Source of the DNA: Litoditis marina
Taxonomy: Eukaryota > Nematoda > Chromadorea > Rhabditida > Rhabditidae
Reading direction: 5' to 3'
Assembly: GCA_964036275.1 (NCBI GenBank)
Contig: OZ038433.1
Location: forward strand, 46,071,097 to 46,135,096
Length of the DNA: 64,000 nucleotides
The translations under genes and the position numbers were made by a program. Positions 12,089 to 25,110 of this stretch are shown in pieces. Each line of letters starts with the position of its first letter. Position 1 is the stretch's first letter. A model generated the notes under the pieces. It made no database searches. It worked only from the letters and a program-made list of their open reading frames with translations, and was not told the origin of the DNA.

Positions 12089-12157
12089 GGGGCCGAGTGG
12101 TCAGGTGGTTAGCGTTCGGCTGTCGCCCCACAGACCCGGGTTCGTTTCCCGCTCGCC
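12089..12157 (+). pseudogene. tRNA-like sequence next to telomere-type repeats (block B copy 1)
   Basis: GGCCGAGTGGTCAGGTGGTTAGCG resembles a tRNA D-arm (two overlapping A-box-like motifs) and GGGTTCGTTTCCC a T-arm with B box. The ends GGCCGAG/CTCGCC pair only with a bulge, so a tRNA-derived element is more likely than a functional tRNA. TTAGGC-type repeats begin 26 bp downstream, as if they were the tail of the same element. Confidence 0.4.
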
Positions 12158-12182
12158 GCGTTATCTATCTGGCTTTGGTTTA

Positions 12183-12472
12183 TTAGGCTTAGGTTTAGGC
12201 ATAGGCTCAGGCTCAGGCTCAGGCTTAGGCTCAGGCTTAGGCTTAGGCATAGGCTTAGGCTTGAGCTTAGGCATAGGCTTAAGCTACGTCTTAGGCTTAT
12301 AATCAGTTTCAAGTTCGAGTTAATGCGTAATGTATCACAATATCACAATAACTTAAAGGAGTAGATTTGGTACTATTTAAGGTGTGGACCTAGGCCATAA
12401 CACGACTTAGGCTTAGGCTTAGGCTGAGGCTCAGGCTTAGGCTTAGGCTCAGGCTTAGGCTTAGGCTCCGTC
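12183..12472 (+). repeat. Interstitial telomere-type (TTAGGC)n, degenerate (copy 1)
   Basis: Two runs, 12183-12299 and 12407-12472, of hexamers TTAGGC, CTCAGGC and ATAGGC separated by about 105 bp of other sequence. TTAGGC is the nematode telomere repeat. The variant hexamers show this is old interstitial sequence and not a chromosome end. Confidence 0.85.
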
Positions 12473-14455
12473 GTATGCTTGGTACCAGTTCGAATTTTGA
12501 ATTCTCATCAACTCCATGTTTTCAAACAAGTCCAGAGTTTTTCAACAGGAGAGAATGAGCAGTTAGACATTTTCGAAAAATGTACTAGAGTATTCTGCTA
12601 GGGGCTTTACAATATGATACATTCCCGTATTCTCAAAACTCAAAGTCTCATTGAACTAAAGTAATGTAAACTTGATATGTTTTTCATCAACATAGTAGCC
12701 GGGACCGCAACAGTTCTCCTTCACGTTATTCACAATGATTCCATGAATAATTTCATTTATAAAGCTCAAAGTTCATTTTTCCGGTCTACAGTGCCTGTAG
12801 TTGAGTATATTAATTTTTTTCGGAAGAAATGTGTATTACTATTCACTTAAACATGCTTCTATTAACGTAGTATGATTTGACACCACCTTTCAAAAAAAGT
12901 TCAAAATTTTACAACTCCCAATTCTACGTGGGTAGACAGGTGGTCGATTTTGTGTCAGATCTGAGACATTCGACCAAAATCTGTGTCAGATCTGTCACAG
13001 TTTGCATACCCTATAGTAACTAAAATTTAAAAAAGTTGTTTTTTCTTGGTTTTGTTTATACTGTGTATTCAGTCATGGGTTCAGGAGTTCACACAAAAAA
13101 TTTGAGAGAAAAATGTTTATTTAGACGCGAGATATGACTCATTAAAGCTACAACGGCCCAATAAAATGGGAGGATGGCACATAAATGGTTTTCCTCCTGG
13201 AGCTTCAGTAAAACATGAGTTTAACTGTTGGAAGAGTTGATTGAACCAAAATAAATGATTTCAATTGTTTTCACTCTGTTTGTGCACCATTTTCCAGGGA
13301 AAACTGAAAACTGGGATTACTGTAAGCCGGTTGTCACCAAAGAAGTGGTCGCACATGGCAAAATTCTTTGAAGATGTAGATATTTCTTTATTAATGTTCA
13401 ATGACCATATTCAATCCAAGTCAGGTGTTGTTCCGACCGCACAGGTCGAAATATGGTCATTTTTAGTATGTGTCAGATCTGACACACAGGCAAATTTCAT
13501 CGAGAAAATTAAAATTTCTCGAAATTCGTGTATTTGTGTCTTCTTTTTGCAGGAAAATGTTCTAAATAGAATTATCTTACATATTACCAACTTGATTAGT
13601 TTAATTTCTGATTTACATTTCAAATAAGTCTTTTTTGAGAAAAGAGGATAAGTCTTTTTTGAGAATTTTTGAGTTTCTGCTGTGTGTCTGCCATATTTTT
13701 CGGCGATTTCTCTTTTCACTTCAACTTTGACCTTTGATTTGTAGCATTGTATAACATGTGTAGTTTGAACTTTGCTCTCGCCGAACCATTTTTGCTCACT
13801 CCGATTGCCTTATTAGGAGCAACTACCCTCACTGATGACCAGCCTTATATTGCCGATTTTCATAGATTGAATATGTTTGTAAACTATTTTTATATATAAT
13901 ATTTATTATTCTATATTGAATTCTCAACATGAAATAGAGGTGAGAACATATAAACGTCGAAAATTGTAAGCTCATTTTGAATTTTTCGGTGCTGACATGT
14001 CTATTTTAGTACCTTTTTCCAGTTTTATCCGATTTCAATGCATTTTATATTTGTATTGTACAAAAACACTGCAAGAATAATAAACAATGTGTCTATGGTT
14101 GGAAATCACAATTGAAATACCCAGCAAAGTCAATTGGTCGAGAATAGAAAGAGTATAGTCCCTGCCGAACTTATATGTAAAAACACAGAGGAAAATTTGT
14201 GCATACGTAAAAGAACCATGTTAAATATAGTTTTTGTAGGAAAAGCAATTTATGCAATGAAATTACGTAGCTATGAAAAAATTTAACGTTCAATCTGAAA
14301 ACTTTATCAAGCTCGAAAATGTACCACTAATTCGGACTTTTCTGTGTAATTCTAGCATGATGGGTGCGAATTAGGCTACGCACCATTCATGATTGGCATG
14401 CTCCAAGTTCTTTTGTAAACAGAAAGTTGGCTTGAAAATAGGCCACGCCCCCTTC

Positions 14456-17400
14456 CTAAACGGTAGTCTCCGGCGTTGCGGTCAATCGATGTCTTCGAAA
14501 TGTGAGTGTGACTCCGTCTTCCGGGGAACCGGCATAACATGAGGAGGACATTGGATCAACTGATGACGTCATCAGGGATTGGGAGGGAAGATCTTCGGCC
14601 GATTGGGTCAACTGGAAGAAGTGGGAGATGAGAGTTATACTTAAGCCCCCCACTTCCCAGAGGAAAGTGTTTCGAGGGAGGGTGCTCTCTTCAAAGCAAA
14701 CCTCTACAGTGTTTTCCATTTAGGTTGATCCCGTTGGTTTCGTTCGAATCGAACTACAACGAACATTTTGTCGCTTTCTGTAATGGGGTGAGAGAGCAAT
14801 ACGTAAGTTTGTTCCACCCACTTATAACCCTCCACAGTAATATACTCAAACTTCCAGATCAAAATTTGGTATGTTGACGTTTCCCGATTCTCTCCACATT
14901 TTGGTAGTGTCTTCTGCGCCTTTACTAGCACGAATTTTGAAAATTTGGAATCAAAATATAGGTTCATTCATTAGAAAACGCCTTCTGAATATTTGGCGGG
15001 TTACTGTAGAAGGACATCGACTGGTGAAACAGAGTATATGCCCCCCCCTCCCCTTCTCGGATGAATTTATAACAGGGAGTGTAACTCTTCTTTTCTCCAA
15101 ATGTGTGTCGAGTTCTATGTTAATTGAAATGTTGGCAGAGAGTGCGGAGAGTTTTACTGAACCTAACCAAAGTGAATATGAAATTTCCTCCCACCTGCTT
15201 TGCGAATCTGGCCTTCTGTTTCTTGTTCTGAGTTGTATTTTTTCCGTTGGCGGTCAGCGAATTTCGAATGCTCAACGCTTGTTCGGACCAACTGGAAAAA
15301 ACTGTTTGAAAATGCAAAAGAACGTTTTCAAGAAGAACCTTTTTTACTATCAAAGATTTATTCGAAAATATTGTGTACGAGTTCAAACTACAATTCAGTC
15401 CCATACCCACCGCTCCCTAGTTCTCTTCGGACTATTCTGAATTTTCTTCCACAGAATTTCTGGCGAAGTCTGACTCTGTTCCCTCCTGTCAGTCGCGCAG
15501 ATTCGAACCAAAAACTCGTCGTCAGAAGAAGGGAGTTTTGTGTCCTAAATGATATTTTTTTAAAAAGTAGTCTCGACTACTGTATTGAGTTAGCATACTG
15601 TATACGCTACTAATGCTGTGTTTCGGAGTTTTTTTTTGTCCTTATTTGGTTTCTGAAGCTTTTTATTATCTGTAGAAAGGGTTAGAATCAAAAACGCATC
15701 GTCAGAGGAGTTTTGTGTCCTTCAAAGTGAAAATGTTCTTTGTAGTATGATCTCCATTATGTTTAAATTCATCTTAGATGGTTTTTGAATTCAAAAACCA
15801 TCCCATTTGAATTTTATAACAATTGCCAGAGCTCCAACTCACTTTCAGGCTCTTGCTTCTGTTGAAAAACCAGCTGCGTTTCTTCTCCTTCTCTTTGTCT
15901 GCGTCTCTCGCGTTTTCATTGTCCATATTGATCCTTTCGTTCTCTGCGTCTCTCAATTCAGCCTTCTCTCTTTTGATTCTTTCTCTCTCTGCGTCTCTCG
16001 ATTCTGCCTTATCTTGCTTGGCTCTCTCTTTCTCTCGGTCTCTCGATTCCGCCTTATCCCTCTTCTTCTTCGGTTCTACAGAAGGCCGTGGTTGTAGGTC
16101 AACCCATTTCACCTCAGATGGGGAGCAACCTAAGAAATACTGATTTTGAAGGAATAAATACTAATTTTCAGTTTTAAGAATAACAAAGTTTTAGTAATTC
16201 CAGAGGACCAAAGAAGCTGTTAACTGTCCTACTTAAACTATACTTCTCCTAAAGTGAATCTGAAAAAGTTTGTATACTGTTAGTCAGTTGCACAGACACG
16301 TGAAACATGTTGAACACAGCAGAACTCAGAAACGTGCAATGACAAAGTGCACGATGCCTCATTAGAATGCCAACTTTTCGTGACCATTCAATTGACTTCT
16401 AGTATACCTCAAAACTGCAAACTTTAAAAATTAAAAAAAATGGGAGTCTAGCGCAAACTTTGACTGTTTTGACAGCCACTATATTGTGGAAAGTTGGTAT
16501 TTTTAGTTGTTTCCGTGGTGAATTTCCAAAACAAGGAGTAGTGGAACGACAATTATTCTGGAAGATCAAACACCATAAACCAACCCTTAAGTTTATGAGC
16601 CTCTCCAGCCATATATTCAGCCCAAGAGGTACTCGCAACCAGTAGTTCGTCCAAAGTCACGTTATCATACGTTGGAGACGGCATAGACGGAGGGAAGTTG
16701 GACTGAAATAAAAGGACACGGATGGCCGAGTGGTTAGGAGCAGCAACTGTTACGCAGTGGTTACGCAAGTAGTAGAAATTAGCTCCTTTTTCCGAAATGC
16801 ACAAACTTTCTTCAGAAAACAAACGCAAAAATTTGAATAAATTTTGCCGCCGTCGCGACAAGTCGGTCCTGATTCAGGATTTCCGACAGTCGGCGCGGTT
16901 TTCGACTGTTTTCGCGTTTTAGTCGGTTCCCGTCATTGACGCCAAAGTTACGGAGTGTGTAAACCGCCTTAGATACTTGACTAAAAATAAATGAAAATGA
17001 ATTCAAAAACACCCGAGATGGCAGACACAAAAGCTAATTGATACCCATGTGAAAATATCAATCTTCCAACTCTCTAACCTTGCTGTTTTCGTCTGACGAG
17101 CTGTCGTACCGCCACAATGTATCCGCTGGGCCTCTGGAAGTAGCCTCCGCCGGATTGATTTCGTTCGCCTCCTCCAGCGAGAGAGGCACATGTGGATTGC
17201 TGCGGTAGAGATCACGCAGTTCAGAAGGGAACCCTGAAACCGAATATCAAGGTGAATCAAACCATCTACATCTCTATCAACTATATGATCACAAAAAAAT
17301 ATAACACAGTGGGCCTAAACAGTGGAGCCTATAAAGTTCGTTCAGTTTCAATCATGAACTCCTGTTTATTTAAAAGAAAAAAGATTCTCAGTCTCAGTCT

Positions 17401-20400
17401 TAGTGATCACACGATACTCGATACCTGAACGCATGCCTGAGAGCGCTGCCAGCCACTGAGCCACTACTATATTCAAATATCATTACCAATATATTAGTAG
17501 TCAGGTAGTCACAGACTGGTCTGCTGCGATCTGGAGAAAATATTCTCTCAGGTAATATTGACGCTGACATAGAAAGTGACTCACGTTTTGCCATCCAGTC
17601 CGGATAAGGACAGAGCATATCGGAAGACTGAAAGGGAGTCTTGCGCGGCCGCACCTTGACGCGTAGCTGATCGACTGCCTGCAATAAAAAATTGTTTTGT
17701 TGAACAACATGTTCCAATCAAAAATTAACATGGAAACATATACAGAACATATGTTTCCCATGGTTAGATTTCCATGGTTAGATGGCTCTCCCTGGGATTA
17801 TTTGAACGTACTAATTCGCGCTCTTCACAATGTACCCCGCAGCGATAACACAATAGTCCCGCCTTTTCTCGAGAAAAATTAAACGTGAGAACGAGATTTG
17901 CGCACGGGTCTGGTGTTTTACTCTATGAGAAGAAAACTGAAAATAAAACAAAAATTTTCCGGAGCAATGGTAGTGAACTATTACCTGATCGCTTTCTTCG
18001 TTATCCGTTGTCTCTTCCTCACTTGTCACCACCAACTGTCCGCTAAAGAAACAAAAAATTATTCCTAACTTGCTATGCGGTGTTGACTTTAGATGAAAAT
18101 CAATATTTGCGCATGGTCTAGGGCGGAAGTGAATTTGCCAGCTCAACTCCGCGCCCCACTCAGAACGATTGGCGCCAACTTTCTTCGATTGGCCAGCTAC
18201 AAAAGCGAGAGAGTGTTCAGGTCAATGAGGCCGCAGACATCTGGGTCTCTCTGACCTGCACACTCTCTCGCTCAGCCAATAAAAAAGTGGCTGGCCAATT
18301 GGCTGGGAATTATCTGAGCAGACCTGTGAACTACGAACACTTTCTGAGAAAAAGAATCACTATTTTGCACAAAAACCTCATATCATTGAGTGCATTTTTC
18401 AGGAGTGTTTTAGAGCGTCGGGTGATCTGTAAAAAGTAAACAGCGCACAACTCGTCAAGAAAAAAAAACTGAAAAAACTTACCGGCTGTTCCCGAAGGGG
18501 TGTGGTTCTCCTTCGGTCATTGGTCTCAATATCTGAAAGGGTCAATTAAGTTGTATACAGCGGTAGTTCAGGAAAATTCACATCTAGTAAGTAGAAAAGG
18601 TCACAATCGATAATCGCACCTGTGGTGCAGAAATGCAACATTTCCCCAAAAAGTAGTGCCCTTACCGCGTGTCCGCACCAAACTGGCCCCTCCTTTGTAG
18701 GACGTTCCACGACACGGTATCTGCAAAATAATTGTTCACAATATCGACTGCGTGAACGTTTTATCATCTCTACATAGTATCGGCGAGAGCATGAGAAACT
18801 TTTTACCAGCGATGAACGCGAGACACATTATTTGTTATCGATAGAATTAGTTTATTAATCTGTCAATACTCAGAACCATCTCTCATCTCATCGCTCTTAG
18901 AAGATTTGAGAGAAAACCATTCACGAGCAAACTAACACAGAAGGAGATTATCTTTTTATTTTACAATCTTTCGCTTACTTATAGCGCACGTTTCCTATTG
19001 ATATGTGAAACAAACAGTCATATTACCTCTTGAAGTTTGATTCTTTTCTCTGAAGCCGGTGCCGTTTCTGAAATAGAAGTATTTTTAATTGAAAAAGTTT
19101 AAATGTTAATGCGCCTTGAAAGTTCGTACAGTTAAAAACTTTGCACAAAAATTTGGTCCTTCACATCAAGAGTTTGTGTTTTATACCGTAAGTTAAAGTC
19201 AGGTTCAGGAATAGACGTAATTCATTAGTATATACGTTATTTTTCCACGTTTAAATTTTTGGAGTGAATCAATTTAGTAATTGATAGGATTCATCGGTTC
19301 AACCTGTTTCCGCTCTTCCAATACCCTATTGATGATTCGCTATGAAAAACGGGTTGTTATAGTTTTTTTTCCACGGGTTTTCCTAAAACATTTCTATAGT
19401 ACTTTCCAGTTTCCATAACTTACCGTTTCGATTATAGGGCGGCTGGCTTGCCGTGGTTCGATGAACGTGCTGTGGTTCGATGAACTGATCGGAGAATTCT
19501 TAAACAGAAACTTATACTCACAGTGATTCTACGTGAATTCTATATCTAACCGGGTTTTTTAGGTAACCTAACCCTTTTTTGGTAACCTATTTTTCAGGTT
19601 ACCTCAGTGGGTATCCGGTTGGTAACCTAAAATGAAAAACCGGTTACCTGTTTTTCTAACGCAAAATGTGGTTTTTACCACCGTTAGTTTGGACGGTAAC
19701 CGGATTATAATTCCAGGTTACTTACAGGTTACCTACCAAGGTAACCTGAAAAACAGGTTACCAAAAAGGGTTAGGTCACCTAAAAACCCGGTTAGTTGTA
19801 GAATTGGCCGTGATTCTATAACGACAGGTAACCTACAAGTGAACTCCTACCACACCTCTCTTTTAACTAGTAGTATACTGCCAGTTTGGTACCTGGAAAA
19901 AGTCATTCAAAAGTCATCAAAGTAAAAATCGTTGAAAGTGAAAGTCATTAATTCACTTTTAGTCAGGATTTGAAAAATACGAAAATGTTCAAAAACCTTT
20001 TTTGTGATTTTCAACTGTTACTGTACTTAATGACTTTAACTTTCTGATGAAATTTACTTTAATGACTTTTAATTTTGAATGACTCATTCTGGTTGCCAAT
20101 ACGACAAAGTGATTCTACACTCCGTTCCATCCATGGATGCCCTTCTACAGTATTCCGTCAAGTATTCAGCAGACTTTTTGTAATGAATAATGCTTGGTTT
20201 TGAAGTTCTCAAAAGTTTTTTCTTTCGATTGTTAGTAAGGGAAAAGCTCAATAAAATACCGAAGTTAGAAAGAACTCGCGAAACGCTAGCATACTGAGCG
20301 GTAATCTGGAAGTTCGAGCTTATAATGCACTCACGTGGAGGGCAGGGGAGGGCGTTCTTGGCGGCGCCACCCGGGGGGGTGCAGGAGAGAGGGAACGCGC

Positions 20401-22683
20401 AGCGGGGGAGGGGGACCCTGGCGGGGTGTCCGACCTCCTTTTCCTCCCGCCCTTCCTGACTGAAAATTAATAATTAAATGGAGAAGACTTAAAGTATAAA
20501 TCAAAAGCTGCTGCCATACTGTTTTTCAGACGCGTTGCCTCACGTAGAGTCTCACGTAGAGCGCAGGTTCCTAATATGAGGAGCTTCTCCGCTCTTTTCT
20601 TTACAGGCAAGCATACCGCAGTGGCAAGAGTGCTGCTGCTTGAGGGTTCGAATCCGAGTTGGTGCAAACTAATATAATTTTAAAATCCATTCAAATTAAA
20701 CTGCGAATATTTTCTAGATTTCACACCGATTATTGTCATTGATCTCTTTCAACTATCAACACAATATCTCACCGCTAAAATCAAGATTTAGAATTACGTG
20801 GTTTGAAACACACACCTTTCTTCTTTGGGTCCGTTTTCCGGCGGTTGTCCCGCTTGTGGTAGCGGGACATTACGGGCTCGAAGCGCTCCCACTGGTGGAT
20901 TTCGGATAGGGGCACCCAAAATCCCACCAGTGCCTAAAACATAGAAAAATAGAATTTATGTGAATGGAAACACTGTTTCGCGTTATAGTTCGTTCACTTC
21001 CACCCAGTTTCTAGTTATGCTGACCGAATGGCTGCAACTGACTGAACATTGGTGCATCAGCTACTACGGATCGAGGGAAAATTACACTTCAATCGCGCGC
21101 AGCGCGAAGCGCTGTGCGAGATTTGTCTTTGAGCCGGCTAATGCGCGCCTCCGTTTTTTTAGTTTTCCCATAAAAAGGCTGAATTTTGCAAAACAAAACT
21201 TTTACAAAATGGGGAAGTTTCTACAGCATATTTGCAAAGTTTGCCCCAAATTTTATCGAAATCGGTTGAGTTTGAGCCAAGTTATGAAGTTTTCGCTTCA
21301 TCAAAAGCACCAACTTCCGTCGCGTGTGGGGTTGTGACAACGGAAAATATCCATTTTAAGGGTTTCTACTGAATCGATTTCGTTGAAAGTTGTGGAAGAC
21401 ATGTGATACCTACTCAAACCCTGGCGGACCAAAAAAAAATTAGAAAAAAATTGTTTTTGTCAAAGTTATAGACGTTTTCGGAGTGTGTAATCGTGATAAG
21501 GGAAAATTCCCAGTTTAAGGGTTTCTACTGAGGCGATTTTGTTGAAAATCGTGGAAGACATGTGATACCTACTCAAACCCTGGCGGACCAAAAAAAATTT
21601 GCAAAAAAAATTGTTTTAATCAAAGTTATAGACATTTTTCGAAAAGTGTCTGCGTCTCTCCATTCAGCACGCTCTCTCACTCTCTCTGTCCGGTCGATAA
21701 CTCAACCTGTACTGTAACGTAGAGAAACAATTACCGATTTGCTTGAAAATTGGAATATGATGCCAACGTGCAATTTGTTTGAATATGAAGTATTGTATTT
21801 CTGACGTCCTTTAGGACTCTGGAGACCAGATGACGTCATTTTTGAAAAGTGCAAAGTTGACGTCACATATATTTTCAAATGATGGTAATATCTTAGAAAG
21901 GGTCAACTAACGGTGAAACTCAATCCAAGAGTGACGTATTCTGGGATTCTGACGACCAGATGACGTCATTTTTGAAAAGTGCAAAGTTGACGTCAGATAT
22001 ATTTTCAAATGGTGAAAATATCTTAAAAATCGTATATTAACGATGAAACTTAGTCTAAATATGACGTATTCTGAAGTTCAGAAGGCCAGATGACGTCAAC
22101 TTTTAAAAAAAATGACGTCACATATATTTTCAAATGCTGAAAATATCTAAAAAAAATGGTATATTAACGATGAAACTTTGTCTAAAACTGTTTATCACAA
22201 ACATACAAAAGTCGTAAAATATTTTTTCAAACCTGTAAACTAGAATCTACAAATCACAGATGTTAACTCAACGTAGTCAATTGTAAATTTTCTGGTGTTG
22301 CGGACAAAGGTTTGCAGTTTTTTGTCGTTACTTCAACTCTAAGTGCTACGCTTGTCATATTATTCAACAGTTGTTCTCTCTTTCGCAGCTGTGATTTGTA
22401 GATTCTAGTTTACAGGTTTGAAAAAAATATTTTACGACTTTTGTATGTTTGTGATGAACAGTTATACTTGAGTATATTATTATTTTCCGGTTTTTTGTAG
22501 CAGTAGCTGCTCCATTTGAGAGTAGTTGTCTGAAGACAAATCTCACAGTCGTTGGGCCCCCACTTTTTCATGAATGAGCTATTTTGATTACCTTCACAAG
22601 GAATACTCCATCCTCATCTTGTTTCAGATGGGTGATCGTTCGGAGAGTTCCCTCGGTCTGCTCCAAGAGCTGAATGTTCATAC
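14456..22683 (-). CDS. Multi-exon nematode gene of unknown function, copy 2 (most complete)
   Basis: Exons on the minus strand: 22592-22683, 20816-20933, 19027-19067, 18666-18720, 18483-18532, 17985-18042, 17585-17678, 17079-17233, 16585-16702 (or to TAA at 16553), 15843-16129, 14456-14611 with stop TAG. The middle exons keep phase across introns. They encode an acidic stretch (EEETTDNEESD), a basic segment (RVKVRPRKTPF) and an acidic one (RYDSSSDENSK). Exon 15843-16129 encodes a highly charged, likely helical stretch with about four ~12-residue RDKAE/RDAE-type repeats, followed by a basic KKRSWFFNRSKS segment. The terminal exon is Ser/Thr-rich and ends ...TATPETTV. Low-complexity charged regions suggest an intracellular scaffold or nuclear protein, but that is inference. 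The first exon is not found; a GA microsatellite and satellite DNA lie upstream. Confidence 0.65.
16720..16795 (+). pseudogene. tRNA-like fragment with an A box (copy 2)
   Basis: Duplicate of the fragment at 1755-1830, with the same A-box-like D-arm sequence and no B box. Confidence 0.35.
19546..19795. repeat. 250-bp fold-back (MITE-like) element (copy 2)
   Basis: Duplicate of 4581-4830 with the same CTAACC...GGTTAG ends. Confidence 0.6.
20610..20665 (+). pseudogene. tRNA-like sequence with a perfect B box (copy 2)
   Basis: Duplicate of 5645-5700, including the exact B box. Confidence 0.35.
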
Positions 22684-22741
22684 CTATGAAATGGAAAACA
22701 TCATTGTCGAATAGTTCAGAAATGAACGAAACATGGATTGA

Positions 22742-22779
22742 GGGAGAGAGAGAGAGAGAGAGAGAGATTGTTAAATTAT

Positions 22780-22843
<64 letters not shown>

Positions 22844-22991
22844 GAGAGAGAGAGAGTAGGAGAGACAGAGAGAGAGAGAGAAAGAGAGAGGAAGAGGGAG
22901 AGAGAGAGAGAGAGAGTAGGAGAGAGAGAGAGAGGGAGAGAGAAAGAGAGAGGAAGAGGGAGAGAGAGAGAGAGAGAGTAGGAGAGAGAGC

Positions 22992-23026
<35 letters not shown>

Positions 23027-23034
23027 GGAGAGTG
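22742..23034. repeat. (GA)n microsatellite (copy 2)
   Basis: Same tract as 7777-8081 but of different length, as expected of slippage. Confidence 0.9.
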
Positions 23035-24013
23035 AGATTAATTGAAACATATACTATGTGAAATATTATGTTAACGTACTATTTATATGAGAAAGAGAGA
23101 GAGAAAGCTTGAGAGAAAAATGAGTGATGAAAATTATTAACTTGATCTCTGGATAAATTAAAGAGCGAATTTAAAGTTTATCGGGCAAAGGCAGCGGGTT
23201 TAGTCAATTGTAATGCTTTTTGGGGCAAGACATGATGATCGATAAAATCGAGACAGGCATTCGTTTCAGGCGGGGCGCGCTGAAAGGCAGCGTTCAAACT
23301 ACAAAGACCATCAAACGCGGCATGAGAACGGTTTGACTTCATGATTTCACTCTATATTGCTCAGTATCCGTTCGTTACAAATTGTTGAAGTTGAAAAACA
23401 ATCACGGAAAAACATTAACGGAAAAACATCCACGGAAACACATTCACTTTAGTCAATTATGAATGCGATTATATGATAAAAATTTTGCCGTTGCAATTAC
23501 ATTATTTTATTAGGTAATTGTTTTGCCAAACACTAAAGCTCTTTTTAATCGTATCGAACACAGCAAAATATGATTCTAATGTGTTAGTTTTATCGGGTTT
23601 CGAAGAATAAGAAAAATGGTATCACCCATAGCTATCTACAAATATATATTGAATGAACATCATTATTATTATTATGAAGACATAGATAAGAAATGAGCAC
23701 CCTCTATATTCGAGTTATCTGCCTGTCCTGTTCCTTTTGTATTCACGGGGATTAGAAACTCATCTGAAGGGGGGGGGGGGGTTGTACTCTGATCAGTTGA
23801 CACATCATAGTTGCTGGAGAACACCTGCAACCTACGAATGAATCCTATAACAGAAGCCATATACAACGTATGGCTTCGCCTCTCTCTCTCTATTCGATTT
23901 AGTATCCGATTACAATGGTAGGACATAGTTATCTTATGAGGTAGGCTCATGAGGTCGTTAGTGAGCCAGCTCCAGAGATTATTTTATGAGATAGGAGGGA
24001 CTGCTACATGCAT

Positions 24014-25000
24014 TTGTCACTTTTTGGCGTATTCGATTTTGTCGTCACTTTGTGGCGTATTCGATTTTGTCGTCACTTTGTGGCGTATTCGATCTTGTCG
24101 TCACTTTGTGGCGTATTCGATTTTGTCACTTTTTGGCGTATTCGATTTTGTCACTTTTTGGCGTATTCGATTTTGTCACTTTTTGGCGTATTCGATTTTG
24201 TCACTTTTTGGCGTATTCGATTTTGTCACTTTTTGGCGTATTCGATTTTGTCACTTTTTGGCGTATTCAATTTTGTCACTTTTTGGCGTATTCGATTTTG
24301 TCACTTTTTGGCGGATTCGATTTTGTCACTTTTTGGCGTAGTCGATTTTGTCACTTTTTGGCGTATTCGATTTTGTCACTTTTTGGCGTATTCTATTTTG
24401 TCACTTTTTGGCGTATTCGATTTTGTCACTTTTTGGCGTATTCGATTTTGTCACTTTTTGGCGTATTCGATTTTGTCACTTTTTGGCGTATTCGATTTTG
24501 TCACTTTTTGGCGTATTCGATTTTGTCACTTTTTGGCGGATTCGATTTTGTCACTTTTTGGCGTATTCGATTTTGTCACTTTTTGGCGTATTCGATTTTG
24601 TCACTTTTTGGCGTATTCGATTTTGTCGTCACTTTGTGGCGTATTCGATTTTGTCACTTTTTGGCGTATTCGATTTTGTCACTTTCTGGCGTATTCGATT
24701 TTGTCACTTTTTGGCGTATTCGATTTTGTCACTTTTTGGCGTATTCGATTTTGTCACTTTTTGGCGGATTCGATTTTGTCACTTTTTGGCGTATTCGATT
24801 TTGTCACTTTTTGGCGGATTCGATTTTGTCACTTTTTGGCGTATTCGATTTTGTCACTTTTTGGCGTATTCGATTTTGTCACTTTTTGGCGTATTCGATT
24901 TTGTCACTTTTTGGCGGATTCGATTTTGTCACTTTTTGGCGTATTCGATTTTGTCACTTTTTGGCGTATTCGATTATGTCATTTTTGGCGTATTCGATTT
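24014..25000. repeat. 25-bp minisatellite, main array (copy 2)
   Basis: About 39 units of CACTTTTTGGCGTATTCGAT plus TTTGT, period 25. Variants include GCGGATTC, GCGTAGTC and a 28-bp unit with an extra GTC. Every plus frame is open because the unit lacks stops and 25 is not a multiple of 3, so frames rotate through the same peptide; this does not indicate a gene. Confidence 0.95.
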
Positions 25001-25002
25001 AG

Positions 25003-25110
25003 TATCCGATTACAATGGTAGGACATAGTTATCTCACGAGGTAGGCTCGTGAGGTCGTTAGTGAGCCAGCTCCAGAGATAACTTTATGAGGTAGGAGGGA
25101 CTGCTACATG
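25003..25110. repeat. Duplicated leader between two 25-bp arrays
   Basis: It repeats the ~110 bp that precede the main array (23903-24010): GATTACAATGGTAGGACATAG, then a hairpin, then GAGCCAGCTCCAGAGAT. The hairpin CTCACGAG/CTCGTGAG at 25033-25053 is perfect here. In the first leader it is CTTATGAG/CTCATGAG. Confidence 0.75.

Larger units (their letters stand above)
9147..14965. repeat. Segmental duplication block B, copy 1
   Basis: It matches 47825-53799 (offset 38677, then 38833 after a 156-bp difference near 12780). It contains a 145-bp satellite, two candidate exons of a second minus-strand gene, a tRNA-like sequence, TTAGGC-type repeats and the last exon of the block A gene. The stretches 10590-11470, 11690-12085, 12480-13260 and 13630-14450 are AT-rich. 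I found no convincing gene in them, only dispersed copies of the TGTCAGATCTGACA motif (near 12950-13010 and 13474) and of a 'tactgtaga...gtgaaacag' repeat (near 11090 and 11265). Confidence 0.85.

Noticed and set aside
12183..12472. A true chromosome end
   Set aside because: The hexamers are degenerate and unique-type sequence continues on both sides.
13265..13627. 120-aa plus-strand frame as a gene
   Set aside because: The frame includes the satellite-type motif TGTCAGATCTGACA and shows no clear splice or domain pattern; the overlapping minus frame is no better.
22568..23050. 160-aa Ser/Leu-rich minus-strand frame
   Set aside because: It is mostly a GA microsatellite read through, joined by chance to the true exon at 22592-22683.
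24008..25021. Three overlapping 226-337-aa plus-strand open frames
   Set aside because: They read through a 25-bp minisatellite without stops; all frames give the same rotated peptide, so there is no gene signal.
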